DNA of 64,000 nt from PGYT01 sp963675055 (GCA_963675055.2 CAXXJE010000002.1:248001-312000); one strand, 5' to 3'; numbered from the stretch's first letter, positions 28,430-38,519 are shown. Translations and numbers: made by a program. The notes: generated by a model not told the origin, from the letters alone.

Positions 28430-31240
28430 CTATTTTATCAGCAGCATTTTTCTGGAAGTACTGTAATTACCGGCATTCATTCTGCAAATGTACAATCCGC
28501 TTGGAAGATCAGTCCCGTTAAATTCCAGGCTGTACCTGCCTGAGGTCTGATATTTATTAACAAGTGTAGTTATTTCAGAACCGAGTATATCGAATACCTT
28601 AATTGTTACCCGGCCATCATTCGGTATTGAGTAGTTGATTGTCGTGGTCGGATTAAAAGGATTCGGATAATTCTGCGTCAACGAATACTCAATAGGAAGA
28701 ACTACATCATCATTTACATCGGTTACAAGTGAAGCAAATTTTTCACGGCTTCTACTTGCTGCATCCTTAAGTTCATCCAGACTCGTACCGGCAATTAATG
28801 CGAATGCAATTTCGATTTGTTCGTCTGCATTTAGCACATGCGGACCGGTGCCTGATACGAATGAAATATCAGACGGACCTTCAGTAACATGGTTACGGCG
28901 GTTAGAAAGACTTGTCCATTTCTCCGCATCTGTGAAACCGTCGTAGATATCATTTACATTATCTATAGCATAGAATGTATCATCATCAGTAGATAAAAGC
29001 ACCACCCCTGCATGAGTTTTATTTAATCTCTGATCCGAGTTATAGGCATACCCGAACCTTCCGCCAACATTATAATTTACAAGATTATCCGAAGACGTGG
29101 AAGCGTCTATATCCCAGTCGAAAAATAATCCGGCATGAAGATCGCTGTAGTTATCCGAACCAGTGTTTTTCAGAATATACTTAAGAATAATAAAATCCAT
29201 ACTCTCATCATCCGCAAAAGTATACGAGTGAAGTTCCGTTTCAATACTGAATCGATTGCTACCGGCGTTAGTATCATCGAATATCGACAATCCCTGTTCA
29301 TCCGCAACATTACCGGGAGACTGGAGAATGAACGGCTGAACTACTGCAAAGTCATCGGACTGCGATTCGCCGCTTTCATCACGAACAGCACTTACCATGC
29401 GTTCTGCTGAATTACCGTACAACAACCCACCTTCAAAAAGAATATCGGCGCCGTCCTGATATCTGAATCCATCGCCCTGTACATTATCGGGATAATCATT
29501 ATACGCTATCGTACCCTTGCTGGTTATAGTAACATTTATATCATTCTTTGAAGTAGTTTTATACAAAGGATTAATAATTATCTCATCAGTCCATTGGAAA
29601 TCAGAATAAGATCCGTCACTAAACTCCAGGCGAAGAGATAACTCTGTGTTTAACGGAGCAGCCGGATTAATAATAAATGAAAACAAGTTCTGACTGTTGT
29701 CAAATTCACTTAACGTAGGCTGAGCACCCAAATTATTTGAAGAATTGTCTAACTGGATATAAGGACTTTCTGTTACAAGCCGAACTGAGAGGTTTGACAA
29801 TGGATTCAAGAAATTAGTAAAAGTTACTTCAACATCCACATTCTCACCCGATTCGAAAATACCGTTCCCATTTCCTTTATCGTAAAACACAACATCCTTA
29901 ATCCTGACTGATTTGGAATTTGTATTCGACACGGACTGGTAAGCGTTAGCACGGCCTGAACCCAGCAAGTAAGTATAGCTCGGATTCAGGTTGTCAATAT
30001 TATCCGCATTAACCCTTATCTGCTCGGCTACCTGTAGAGGCGAATACTCCGGGAATTTCGTAAATACGAGTCCGGCTATTCCGGCAACAAGAGGCGACGC
30101 CATTGAACTACCGCTCAACTGAGCATAAGTATTATTCTGCCAGGTGTCGAAAATCCCTGATCCGGGTGCGAATAAATCTACCTTCTCACCATAATTTGAA
30201 GACGGGTCCCTTAAATCCTGAGAATTGGAATATCCAACCGAAAGCGCACCCTTATAATTTCCCGGATATATAGCATCCCTGTTGTTTTCATTTCCAGCAG
30301 CTCCTACAAGCAGCACGCCATTAGCAACCGCGTAATCTATAACCGCTTGAAACGCGCTTGAAAAACTATAACTTCCCCAACTACAGTTAATAACTTTAGC
30401 GCCGTTATCAACAGCATAAATGATGCCTTGATACCCGTATGAAATAAGCGCCCTGCCAAATGAATCTCTAATGTTATCCTGAGCGGTTTTCACAGCCATT
30501 ATTCTGCAGTTATAACCAATAGACGCAACGCCTGTATTGTTATTTGTAACCGCGCCGACAATTCCGGCGACATGCGTACCGTGATCGGGCTGATCTTCCA
30601 TAGGATTGTTGTCGGCAACGCCGGTGGTTCCCCCGAAATCCCATCCTCGAATATCATCGACGTAACCGTTATTATCGTCATCTACACCCGCCGTACCGTT
30701 TAGCTCTTCTTCATTAGTCCAGATATTGCCGGCAAGATCAGGGTGATCCCAATCCACGCCTGTATCAACAATTGCAATTACAATATCCCTGCTCCCCTTT
30801 GTTATGTCCCAGGCGGCTTCAGCATTTATTTTTTGCAATGAATACTGATTATTATAAAGTGAATCGTTAGGAGTAAATGCAAGGTCATAGATGTATTGCG
30901 GTTCAGCCCATTCAACTTCGGGCAATTTGGAAAGTTTTGCCACAATATAGCCAATCTCCATCGGTGAGTTCACCTTTAACTCAACAATGTTGTTAAGACT
31001 TTCTTTATTCCTTGATTTGGCATCAAATAATTGTTCATAACCATTAATTCCAAGCGCTTCCATTCTGTTTTGAGTTGATTTACTTAAAGATGCCATTCCC
31101 GAAGTAATAGTTGGACCCGATTTAAACTTAACTATCACCCTGTCTGGCAAATATTTTGCGCCGTTTTTATCTACATAGTTAGAGGCATTTGTCGTTACCA
31201 GTAAAATTGCAAACAAAAAGGTAAGTGTATACTTGAGCAT
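28430..31240 (-). CDS. Secreted subtilisin-family (S8) serine protease, T9SS cargo
   Basis: About 936 residues from the ATG at 31240, chosen because it has an AGGAA ribosome site and gives a signal peptide MLKYTLTFLFAILLVTTNAS; an upstream ATG adds 29 basic residues without purpose. A fervidolysin-like prodomain (RVIVKFKSGP) precedes the S8 domain. The catalytic triad is Asp in IVDTGVDWDHPDL, His in DHGTHVAGIVG and Ser in SGSSMASPLVAG. A long beta-rich region follows, then a T9SS sorting domain (TQNYPNPFNPTTTINYSIP, ending KMLLIK). Exported by Sec, then T9SS, to the cell surface or medium; likely degrades protein. A terminator-like hairpin lies between it and valS. Confidence 0.93.
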   Translation of the reverse strand: MLKYTLTFLFAILLVTTNASNYVDKNGAKYLPDRVIVKFKSGPTITSGMASLSKSTQNRMEALGINGYEQLFDAKSRNKESLNNIVELKVNSPMEIGYIVAKLSKLPEVEWAEPQYIYDLAFTPNDSLYNNQYSLQKINAEAAWDITKGSRDIVIAIVDTGVDWDHPDLAGNIWTNEEELNGTAGVDDDNNGYVDDIRGWDFGGTTGVADNNPMEDQPDHGTHVAGIVGAVTNNNTGVASIGYNCRIMAVKTAQDNIRDSFGRALISYGYQGIIYAVDNGAKVINCSWGSYSFSSAFQAVIDYAVANGVLLVGAAGNENNRDAIYPGNYKGALSVGYSNSQDLRDPSSNYGEKVDLFAPGSGIFDTWQNNTYAQLSGSSMASPLVAGIAGLVFTKFPEYSPLQVAEQIRVNADNIDNLNPSYTYLLGSGRANAYQSVSNTNSKSVRIKDVVFYDKGNGNGIFESGENVDVEVTFTNFLNPLSNLSVRLVTESPYIQLDNSSNNLGAQPTLSEFDNSQNLFSFIINPAAPLNTELSLRLEFSDGSYSDFQWTDEIIINPLYKTTSKNDINVTITSKGTIAYNDYPDNVQGDGFRYQDGADILFEGGLLYGNSAERMVSAVRDESGESQSDDFAVVQPFILQSPGNVADEQGLSIFDDTNAGSNRFSIETELHSYTFADDESMDFIILKYILKNTGSDNYSDLHAGLFFDWDIDASTSSDNLVNYNVGGRFGYAYNSDQRLNKTHAGVVLLSTDDDTFYAIDNVNDIYDGFTDAEKWTSLSNRRNHVTEGPSDISFVSGTGPHVLNADEQIEIAFALIAGTSLDELKDAASRSREKFASLVTDVNDDVVLPIEYSLTQNYPNPFNPTTTINYSIPNDGRVTIKVFDILGSEITTLVNKYQTSGRYSLEFNGTDLPSGLYICRMNAGNYSTSRKMLLIK

Positions 31241-31315
31241 TGTATTCCTGTTCGATAATTGAATGTGAAGTCTAAAAATAATGGGGATAAATCTCAATCT
31301 AAAAAAGGGGTATAA

Positions 31316-31341
31316 AATCCGCCGCATTGCAACGGCGGATT
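31316..31341 (-). terminator. Intrinsic terminator after valS
   Basis: Perfect nine-base stem AATCCGCCG/CGGCGGATT with an eight-base loop. On the minus strand it is followed by TTTTATACCCC. It begins about 30 bases after the valS stop and lies before the protease gene. Confidence 0.75.
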
Positions 31342-31371
31342 ATAAACAACAGTAAAAAACTTGCTTTCGTA

Positions 31372-33993
31372 CTAGTTTAGATCTTCAAGAAGATCTTTAA
31401 TTTTACCGAGCGAAGCTTCCCAGTCGTGCTGTTTTGCGCGTTCCTTTTCAACAACTTCAGCCGGTGCGTTATTAACAAACTTCTCGTTCGACAATTTTTT
31501 ACCAACTCCGGTAAGAAGTCCCTCAAGCCGCTGAATTTCCTTCTGCAGCCTGCCGCGTTCAACGTCAAGATCAATAAGTCCTTCGAGCGGAACGAAAATA
31601 TCGCAGCCCTTAACCACCACAGAAGCGCTTGCTTTCGGTTTCTCGAGGTTCATATCAACAGTGATACTTCCAACTCTCGTAAGAGATTTTATATAATCCT
31701 TCTGCACGTCCGTAATGCTTTCCGACTTCAGGAATACATCAATTTCCTTTGAAGGCGGAATGTTCATTTCACCGCGGATATTTCGAATTCCCGTAACAAC
31801 GTTTTGTACAAATATGATGTCCTTCTCAGCCGATTCATCAACCAAATCCGCATTATAAACCGGGAAGGATGAAACAGATATCGACTCGCCCTCTTTTCGT
31901 TCATCAAGAAGCTGCCAGATTTCTTCCGAAATATACGGCATGAACGGATGCAGCATTTTGAGCATTCCTCCGAAAATTGTAAGCGAGCGAACCAGAACAG
32001 CGCCCTTAACCTCTGCGTCGTCGGAATACATTCGTTTCTTCGAAAGTTCAAGGTACCAGTCGCAGAAGTCATTCCAGATGAAGCTGTAAATAATTTTAGC
32101 GGCGCCGTTAATATCGAATTTATCCATCGCGTCCGACATTTGCTTAACCGATTTTTGGTAGCGTGTCATGATCCATTTGTCGGTAAAGTCGATGTGCTTA
32201 TCTTTCAGTGACTCGTCAAGCTCGGTGTCCTGCGCGTTCATCATAAGGAATCTGGCAGCGTTCCAGATCTTGTTCGCGAAGTTCCTGCCGAGTTCGCACT
32301 TCTCGGTGCTGAACAATACATCCTGCCCCAATGGAGCAATGTAGTTAATAGTAAACCTGAGTGCGTCCGCACCATAATCATTTATTACTTCAAGAGGATC
32401 AGGTGAATTGCCGAGCGACTTGCTCATCTTACGTCCCTGCACATCGCGTATAATGCTTGTGAAATAAACATCCTTAAAGGGTATATCGCCCATGAATTTC
32501 ATGCCGGCAATAATCATTCTGGCAACCCAGAAGAAAATGATATCAGGCGCGGTTACGAGAAGATCGGTAGGATAGTAGTACTTCTGATCATCCTCACTGG
32601 TGAACACATCCTGCGCCCACAGCCAGCTTGATGCCCATGTATCCAGCACATCCTCTTCCTGCTTCCAGTTTTCAGAATCCTTCGGCGGTTCAACTCCGCA
32701 ATAGATCTCTTTAGTTTCCTTATGATACCAGACTGGAATCCGGTGACCCCACCATAATTGCCGGGATATACACCAGTCCTTTATATTGTCCATCCAGTGT
32801 TCGTAGGTTTTAATCCAGTGGGCCGGATGGAAATTAACTTTGCCTTTACGAACAACTTCCAGTGCCGGTTTAACAAGTTCGTCCATCTTCATGAACCACT
32901 GCTCGGAAAGATAAGGTTCGATAGGTACATTACCGCGCTCGGAGTAACCTACTTTATTTGTGTAGTCTTCAATTTTGTCAAGAAGTCCAAGTTCTTCAAA
33001 TTTAGCGACAACCTTCTTGCGTACTTCATACCTGTCGAGTCCCCGGAACTCTTCGGGAACATTATCGTTCGTAGAAGCATCATCGTTGAAAATATTAACA
33101 AGTTCAAGATCATGCCGCTTACCCATTTCATAGTCGTTTACGTCGTGCGCCGGAGTAATTTTAACCACGCCTGTACCGAATTCAAGATCGACATAATCAT
33201 CTGCAAAAATCGGAATTTCCCTGTCCGCTATCGGCAGGACTACTTTTTTGCCGATTAAGTGTTTGTAACGTTCGTCATTGGGATTAACAGCAACCCCGGT
33301 ATCGCCGAGCATTGTCTCGGGACGGGTAGTTGCAACAACAACATACTCGTCAGAATCCTTGATAGGATATCTGAGATGCCATAGACTTCCTTTGACTTCC
33401 TTAAAAATCACTTCCTCATCGGAGATAGCCGACTTGGATGCGGGGTCCCAGTTAACCATTCTGTAACCGCGGTAAATTAGTCCCTCGTTGTACAGTTTAA
33501 CGAATGCTTCAATAACCTTTTTGTAGTAGTGATCATCCATTGTAAACCGCTCGCGTTCCCAGTCGCAGCTTACACCAAGTTTACGAAGCTGTTTAATGAT
33601 GATTCCGCCGTACTTATCAGTCCATTCCCAGCAATGTTTTAAAAACTCGTCTCGTCCGATCTCGTATTTATCAACCCCCTGTTGTTTTAGGTGATTTACA
33701 ACTTTTGTTTCGGTTGCTATGGATGCATGATCCGTACCCGGAACCCAACAGGTGTTGTATCCGAGCATTCGTTTATACCTGACGAAAGCGTCCTGGATTG
33801 AATTGTTCAAAACGTGTCCGAGTGTAAGCATCCCGGTAACATTCGGAGGGGGAATTACGATTGTATATGATTCCTTGGATTCGTCTGGTTCAGAGTGGAA
33901 AAGATTGTTTTCTTCCCAATACCTGTACCATTTGTCTTCAACTTCCTGCGGATTATATGCTTTTGGTATGTCGTTTAAATTCTTAACCTTCAT
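31372..33993 (-). CDS. valS: Valyl-tRNA synthetase
   Basis: 873 residues, normal length. Class I aminoacyl-tRNA synthetase that charges tRNA(Val). The HIGH-like motif is TGMLTLGHVLNNSIQD (near residue 57) and KMSKS is GRKMSKSLGNSPDP (near 525). The editing domain carries ATTRPETMLGDTGVAV. The C-terminal coiled-coil arm (VERGRLQKEIQRLEGLL) is present. Starts at ATG with MKVKNLNDIPKAYNP. Confidence 0.98.
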   Translation of the reverse strand: MKVKNLNDIPKAYNPQEVEDKWYRYWEENNLFHSEPDESKESYTIVIPPPNVTGMLTLGHVLNNSIQDAFVRYKRMLGYNTCWVPGTDHASIATETKVVNHLKQQGVDKYEIGRDEFLKHCWEWTDKYGGIIIKQLRKLGVSCDWERERFTMDDHYYKKVIEAFVKLYNEGLIYRGYRMVNWDPASKSAISDEEVIFKEVKGSLWHLRYPIKDSDEYVVVATTRPETMLGDTGVAVNPNDERYKHLIGKKVVLPIADREIPIFADDYVDLEFGTGVVKITPAHDVNDYEMGKRHDLELVNIFNDDASTNDNVPEEFRGLDRYEVRKKVVAKFEELGLLDKIEDYTNKVGYSERGNVPIEPYLSEQWFMKMDELVKPALEVVRKGKVNFHPAHWIKTYEHWMDNIKDWCISRQLWWGHRIPVWYHKETKEIYCGVEPPKDSENWKQEEDVLDTWASSWLWAQDVFTSEDDQKYYYPTDLLVTAPDIIFFWVARMIIAGMKFMGDIPFKDVYFTSIIRDVQGRKMSKSLGNSPDPLEVINDYGADALRFTINYIAPLGQDVLFSTEKCELGRNFANKIWNAARFLMMNAQDTELDESLKDKHIDFTDKWIMTRYQKSVKQMSDAMDKFDINGAAKIIYSFIWNDFCDWYLELSKKRMYSDDAEVKGAVLVRSLTIFGGMLKMLHPFMPYISEEIWQLLDERKEGESISVSSFPVYNADLVDESAEKDIIFVQNVVTGIRNIRGEMNIPPSKEIDVFLKSESITDVQKDYIKSLTRVGSITVDMNLEKPKASASVVVKGCDIFVPLEGLIDLDVERGRLQKEIQRLEGLLTGVGKKLSNEKFVNNAPAEVVEKERAKQHDWEASLGKIKDLLEDLN

Positions 33994-34085
33994 TCACACT
34001 GCTCTGCTTTATTAATAATAAAGTGCAAATATAAGGAAATGCATGTTTTTATATGAGGGGAATTTCCGTGATTTTTAGTTTAGTA

Positions 34086-35396
34086 TTATTTGTACCCGTT
34101 AAAATGGCGCTGTTCCCGCAACTTTTCAATCCGGTCCTCTGCGTATTTAGTTAGAGCCGCATTCCCGGTAGTATCTTCCCTGAGAAACTTGTTGTAATAG
34201 ATCATCGGTATTTCGCGGTCGGCATAAAACCGGTCCATAACCGAAGCGAGGTAAAAAAGGAGAACTTTCCTGCCCGGATCGTAAGAGTATGCTTCCAGGT
34301 AAGAGGAGATGGCTTCGGAATATTTCTCCTCGTACTCGAAAGCAGCTCCCAGGTGAGTGTAAACATCAACCATATATTCGGGGATGATTATATTTATTGT
34401 TTCCTCCAGATAGAACCTGGCCTGCTCGAAGTTTTTCAGTTCTTTATAACATATACCGAGGTAAAGCGTTGTTAATGGATTTTCATCCCGTTCGTAGGCT
34501 TTTGTTAGTGCCGTAATTGCCTCGTTCATTTTCAAATTGAAGACTTCCTCATTTATCATATTGCCTGATACAGCAATAAAATAGTAACAGAACCCGAGTT
34601 TTTGAAATACTCCCGCCGATGAATCGCCTAGCGCCAGTGATTTACCATAGTGAACAACAGCCGCTTCATACTTATTCAGTTTGAATAGTGACTCAGCAAG
34701 AAGTTTATTAATGCCGAGGTTTGAACGATTGCCCTCCAATGATTTTTCAAGTACATACCTTGCTTCCTTATATCTTTCTGAATCATAATAAATTTTACCC
34801 AGTTGAATAGAAGCAGTCGGATCAAAGAAATTTATCTCAAGTGTTTTTATATATAATTCAATAGCCCTTTTATATCTTTCCATCTTCCAGTTACAATATG
34901 CAAGCCTGTTCAGGAAATAAGTATTTGTTGTATCAGAACTGCTTAGACTGTTGAAAAGAGGTTCAGCCTTATCATATTTTCGTTCATCAATAAGCAGGTT
35001 TGCAAGTTCTATTGTTGCGAGATAATTAGTGCTGTCGTTCTTCAATATTTCTACGAAAGCCAATTCTGCAAAATCCTTTTGTCCGATTTTTAGCGCCGCT
35101 TTTCCCAGCTGAAAATTTACATCATAGCTATAACCGAAAATCTGTTTAGCGAGCGAAAAACAACTGAAGGCTTTTGAGAAGTTGTAAAGGTTCTGATATG
35201 CTTTACCGAGACTTTTATATTCATTAAGTGTCAGAGTATCAGTTTTCTCCGAATCTGTCAAAATCTCAACTACTTCTTTATATTTCCCTGCATTCATCAA
35301 ACTATCAATATTTGCCTGAGTACTATCTTGTTGAGCGGATAATAAGTTCACCGAGAAAATGACAAAAATTACCGGGAAGAGGGCATTTTTAGACAT
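34086..35396 (-). CDS. Exported tetratricopeptide-repeat protein
   Basis: 436 residues. Signal peptide at ~1-21 (VIFVIFSVNLLSAQQ). At least nine TPR-like helical pairs fill the rest (for example YDKAEPLFNSLSSSDTTNTY and YKRAIELYIKTLEINFFDPT). It is probably a periplasmic scaffold. There is no enzymatic domain and no linked partner gene; a composite repeat element lies upstream. Confidence 0.8.
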   Translation of the reverse strand: MSKNALFPVIFVIFSVNLLSAQQDSTQANIDSLMNAGKYKEVVEILTDSEKTDTLTLNEYKSLGKAYQNLYNFSKAFSCFSLAKQIFGYSYDVNFQLGKAALKIGQKDFAELAFVEILKNDSTNYLATIELANLLIDERKYDKAEPLFNSLSSSDTTNTYFLNRLAYCNWKMERYKRAIELYIKTLEINFFDPTASIQLGKIYYDSERYKEARYVLEKSLEGNRSNLGINKLLAESLFKLNKYEAAVVHYGKSLALGDSSAGVFQKLGFCYYFIAVSGNMINEEVFNLKMNEAITALTKAYERDENPLTTLYLGICYKELKNFEQARFYLEETINIIIPEYMVDVYTHLGAAFEYEEKYSEAISSYLEAYSYDPGRKVLLFYLASVMDRFYADREIPMIYYNKFLREDTTGNAALTKYAEDRIEKLREQRHFNGYK

Positions 35397-35484
35397 ACAA
35401 TTTCCTGAAAATAATCAATAGTAAAGGTATAGATGCTCGAATCTATGAAATGTTGCTTTTAAATGGGGGGAGGCCTGTGAAAAA

Positions 35485-35613
35485 GGGCTGTCTTAAAAGT
35501 AATTGTTGTCATTTCGAACGAAATGAGAAATCTTAATTCTGCTACAAACTCGTAAGATTCTCACGTCGCTACGCTCCTCAGAATGACAAAATAAAGACAT
35601 ACGGAGACAGCCC
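35485..35613. repeat. Nested inverted-repeat element
   Basis: Outer inverted repeat GGGCTGTCT (35485-35493) and AGACAGCCC (35605-35613). Inside is an 82-bp element beginning TGTCATTTCGAACG and ending CAGAATGACA (35507-35588), related to the one at 9024-9106. It lies just after the sigma/DUF4252 operon, so the outer repeat may have been its terminator, invaded by the inner element. Confidence 0.65.
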
Positions 35614-35623
35614 CAAAGCAATA

Positions 35624-36169
35624 CTAATTCCTTGCCATGTGCATGCGGAAACCTTTTTCCCGCACTGCTACTTCAATAACCTTGGAGAGATCCCCGTGAA
35701 TTTCTACCAGTACTAGCTGCTCATCATCCGCAGCGACGACATAAAGTCTGCTGAATTCGTCATCCTCCTCATTTACGAATACTGCCGCTATTTCATTATC
35801 CTGCACCGATCTCACTATATACTTCCAGCCCTGTTCCTCAAGTTTAGCGGAAAGTCTTACAAGAACATCATAACGCGCATGGAACTTGTTGTAACGGTTT
35901 CTCTCATAAACACCAACCTGAACTCGTGAAATGTTTTTGAGTATCTCGTCTACAGGCTCTTCAACATCCGACAGATTTACTATCATTCCTGCAAGCATTA
36001 TCCCGGCTGAACCGACACTGAATTCGATCTGCTTATCATAATCCATATCAAGTTCCGACATTAAATGATGCCGGATCTCCCTGAAATTCCGGTTTACCCC
36101 TATACACCCGGTAAAACTTAGACTCAGCAATAACAACAAGGCAAATATCATATATTTTTTAAGTTTCAT
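35624..36169 (-). CDS. DUF4252-like lipoprotein
   Basis: 181 residues with a lipoprotein signal (LLLLSLSFTGC, cysteine near residue 22). The body has GSAGIMLAGMIVNL, then VQVGVYERN and LVEIHGDLSKVIEVA, like the neighbour 36190-36741 and the DUF4252 family. Last gene of the ECF sigma operon, 20 bases after its paralogue. Function unknown. Confidence 0.7.
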   Translation of the reverse strand: MKLKKYMIFALLLLLSLSFTGCIGVNRNFREIRHHLMSELDMDYDKQIEFSVGSAGIMLAGMIVNLSDVEEPVDEILKNISRVQVGVYERNRYNKFHARYDVLVRLSAKLEEQGWKYIVRSVQDNEIAAVFVNEEDDEFSRLYVVAADDEQLVLVEIHGDLSKVIEVAVREKGFRMHMARN

Positions 36170-36189
36170 TTTATCCCCGCTGTTTTAGT

Positions 36190-36741
36190 TTAGTGAGTTG
36201 TATCATTTATATGATCCAGTGACGGTATATCGAACTTGCTGCCGAGTTCACCTATAGTCTCAAGGTTAATATCGCCGACTATATTAACAAACGCAGATTC
36301 ACCTCTCATCTCGCCTGTCGTTACGACAAGTCCTACTATTAATTCACCATCTGTTTTTATATAAACATTTGCGAACTCTTTGGTGGAGCGGATTTTCACA
36401 ATTCTGTCCCAGTCTTTATCCATTAGTTCTTCATCAATTCTGGCGGCATTTTCCTTTATCTTGTCGTAAGATTTCTCAGTGTTTTCAAATGCATGCACTT
36501 TAACCAGCTTAATACCATCGAGTAAATCGCTCAATTCAGGCTCACTGTGTTTGGTCATCTTAGCTACCATCTTTATTAAGTGCTCTTCTATAAGCACCTC
36601 GGTTACCTGATCTTCAATTTTGTCTATAGAATCGAAGTTTCCGAGATCCACATAACCTGCGTACTGTGTATAATCGATCTTCTGAGCTATTATCGAGAAA
36701 GAGAGCAGCAGCATGAACAATGTTATAATTCTCGTTTTCAT
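36190..36741 (-). CDS. DUF4252 exported protein
   Basis: 183 residues. Signal peptide at ~1-19 (MLLLSFSIIAQ). Typical DUF4252 sequence: YVDLGNFDSIDKIEDQVTEV, then IKLVKVHAFENTEKS, VYIKTDGELIVGLVV and FVNIVGDINLETI. Its start overlaps the anti-sigma gene end by four bases (ATGA). DUF4252 proteins commonly accompany ECF sigma/anti-sigma pairs; role unknown. Confidence 0.8.
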   Translation of the reverse strand: MKTRIITLFMLLLSFSIIAQKIDYTQYAGYVDLGNFDSIDKIEDQVTEVLIEEHLIKMVAKMTKHSEPELSDLLDGIKLVKVHAFENTEKSYDKIKENAARIDEELMDKDWDRIVKIRSTKEFANVYIKTDGELIVGLVVTTGEMRGESAFVNIVGDINLETIGELGSKFDIPSLDHINDTTH

Positions 36742-37316
36742 TTTTTCACCTCATCTTGGTTGAATAATTTATTTACAGTTTTAATTCCTTCGTTAATTGG
36801 TTTGCTTACCTTATCCATTAAAATCTCGTTTGCAAGCGAGTTTGTTGTGGATTTAAAAACTTTATTGACGATTGACAGAGCATATTTGGCCTGAAGATCC
36901 GCCGTTTCGACTTCCGCCTTATTATAAATTCCGTAGTCGTTATTCCTTCTAATATTAAGTGAAACAATTACAGCAAGCATTAGAATAGTAATGACGGCAG
37001 CCGTTGCGGCAGGTTTAACAAATACTGCCGTATAAAAATCAACGAATAGCGACGGCTTGGAGGACCTTCTGATTTTGTTAGTCTCTTTTAATCCATCAAT
37101 AAGTTCGGACGGACACTCGTCGGGTTTAATCGAACGAACCGATTCGGCAGTTGAGCAGTACTCGTCCAGAAGAGCCTTAACCCGCACATCCTCCGCGGCC
37201 AACTTCCTGATTCGAATTCTCTCTCCGAATCCGGCATCGCCGTAGGCGACTCTTATAATCGCTTCAAGGAGTTCTTCCGGCAGTTCTTCGGTATTATTAT
37301 ATTTCCTGTACTTCAT
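36738..37316 (-). CDS. Probable anti-sigma factor, single-pass membrane protein
   Basis: 192 residues. Cytoplasmic N-terminal half (~1-95), one membrane helix (PAATAAVITILMLAVIVSLN) and a periplasmic tail. Its start overlaps the sigma gene 37297-37830 by 20 bases, the usual sigma/anti-sigma arrangement. There is no HxxxCxxC zinc motif. The call rests on topology and position. Confidence 0.7.
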   Translation of the reverse strand: MKYRKYNNTEELPEELLEAIIRVAYGDAGFGERIRIRKLAAEDVRVKALLDEYCSTAESVRSIKPDECPSELIDGLKETNKIRRSSKPSLFVDFYTAVFVKPAATAAVITILMLAVIVSLNIRRNNDYGIYNKAEVETADLQAKYALSIVNKVFKSTTNSLANEILMDKVSKPINEGIKTVNKLFNQDEVKK

Positions 37317-37830
37317 AACTTTTTAAAACCTCTTGTAATTTTTTTCTCGCTCTCAGTAGATAAACTTTTACACTGTTAATCGGTATACCCAATGCGGCAC
37401 TTATCTCTTTGTACTTCAGTCCTTCAATTTCGTACAATACAAAAACCGATCTCAAATTTTCAGGCAGCAGTTTTATAGCTTCTTTTATTTTTCCGGTCAT
37501 CATGTTCAAATGCGTTTTAATTTGCGGATTGTTATTTGTACTTTCATCGGAAATACTTTCTCTCATCTCTTCATCAATCGAAAACTCTCTCTGCATTGTT
37601 ATATTCCGTTTCCTTAAATAATCTATACATAGATTGTGTGTCGATCTCATTATCCAGGCTTTCGCAGCGATTATCTTGAATTTGTCGATGTTCTGCCAAA
37701 TCTTAATGAATATCTCCTGTGTAACGTCTTCCGCGTCGTCCCTGTTTCTCAACATATATATTGAATAACTGAAAATGTTATTCTTATACTGCTGAATTAG
37801 AAACTGATATTTAGTCTGCCTGATTTTCAT
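37297..37830 (-). CDS. ECF-type RNA polymerase sigma factor
   Basis: 177 residues. Region 2 (NRDDAEDVTQEIFIKIWQNI, then AWIMRSTHNLCIDYLRKRN) and region 4 (LPENLRSVFVLYEIEGLKY, then LGIPINSVKVYLLRARKKLQ) are intact. First gene of a four-gene operon: sigma, anti-sigma, DUF4252, DUF4252 lipoprotein. It probably activates its own promoter upstream of 37830, which I cannot locate. Confidence 0.94.
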   Translation of the reverse strand: MKIRQTKYQFLIQQYKNNIFSYSIYMLRNRDDAEDVTQEIFIKIWQNIDKFKIIAAKAWIMRSTHNLCIDYLRKRNITMQREFSIDEEMRESISDESTNNNPQIKTHLNMMTGKIKEAIKLLPENLRSVFVLYEIEGLKYKEISAALGIPINSVKVYLLRARKKLQEVLKSYEVQEI

Positions 37831-37961
37831 AACTTACATATATAAAGACGAGGGACATTGAAAAATTGTTACAATCGATCACATCCATTTTATATTATGG
37901 TGAAGTTATATATTTTTATTAACTTCAGAACCAATAATATTTGTAAAGTACAAGCTGATTT

Positions 37962-38519
37962 ATGAAAAACACCGGAAGCGAAAGCAACGATATAAACTAC
38001 TTTGAACACGTTTTCCGCAATTCAATTTCACCCGAACAATTGTTTGATGCGCTTTCACTGGCCATCAAAAAAGGAATTTGCGACGGTGACCTGTACAAAA
38101 TTCTGCTGGCCAACCCTGCCCTGTCTCCTGATGAGATCATAATGTTTACCGAAAAACTCAGTAAGGAATTTAATGACTGCAGTTATGATTTATTTTTATG
38201 GACCGGTTATTTATTCCAGATGAGGGATCACGATTTAAGCCTTATAGACAACTCGCTCTACTATTATCAGAAGGCATTCATGATAGATCCCGAGAATCAT
38301 CAGCCGCTGCTATCAGCGCTAAGTCTCTATAACTATGAAATAGCTCTTCCGGTAAATGATGATGTTTTAAGGCTGGTTAATACCGGTCTTATCAAGGCGA
38401 AACAAAAAAGTCCTGTTTACAAAGCGTTGTCGAAGCATTACAGAAAAACAGGCCGTGAGGAATTAGCCAGGAAGTTTGCCATACTATCCGAGAATGCAGC
38501 CCGCAAAGAAGATCAATAG
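37962..38519 (+). CDS. Uncharacterised helical (TPR-like) protein
   Basis: 185 residues, cytoplasmic, no signal peptide. All-helical, with degenerate TPR-like segments (YYYQKAFMIDPENHQPLLSA and YKALSKHYRKTGREELARKF). Divergent from the ECF sigma operon and converging with the patatin gene, whose 3' end it overlaps by seven bases. No known family recognised. Confidence 0.65.
   Translation: MKNTGSESNDINYFEHVFRNSISPEQLFDALSLAIKKGICDGDLYKILLANPALSPDEIIMFTEKLSKEFNDCSYDLFLWTGYLFQMRDHDLSLIDNSLYYYQKAFMIDPENHQPLLSALSLYNYEIALPVNDDVLRLVNTGLIKAKQKSPVYKALSKHYRKTGREELARKFAILSENAARKEDQ

Noticed and set aside
31241..31327. Upstream ATG at 31327 as start of the subtilase
   Set aside because: The ATG at 31240 has an AGGAA site and starts a standard signal peptide; the upstream part overlaps the region of the valS terminator hairpin.
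31426..33258. Long plus-strand frames opposite valS
   Set aside because: Antisense shadows of a clear valS gene with no recognisable domain.
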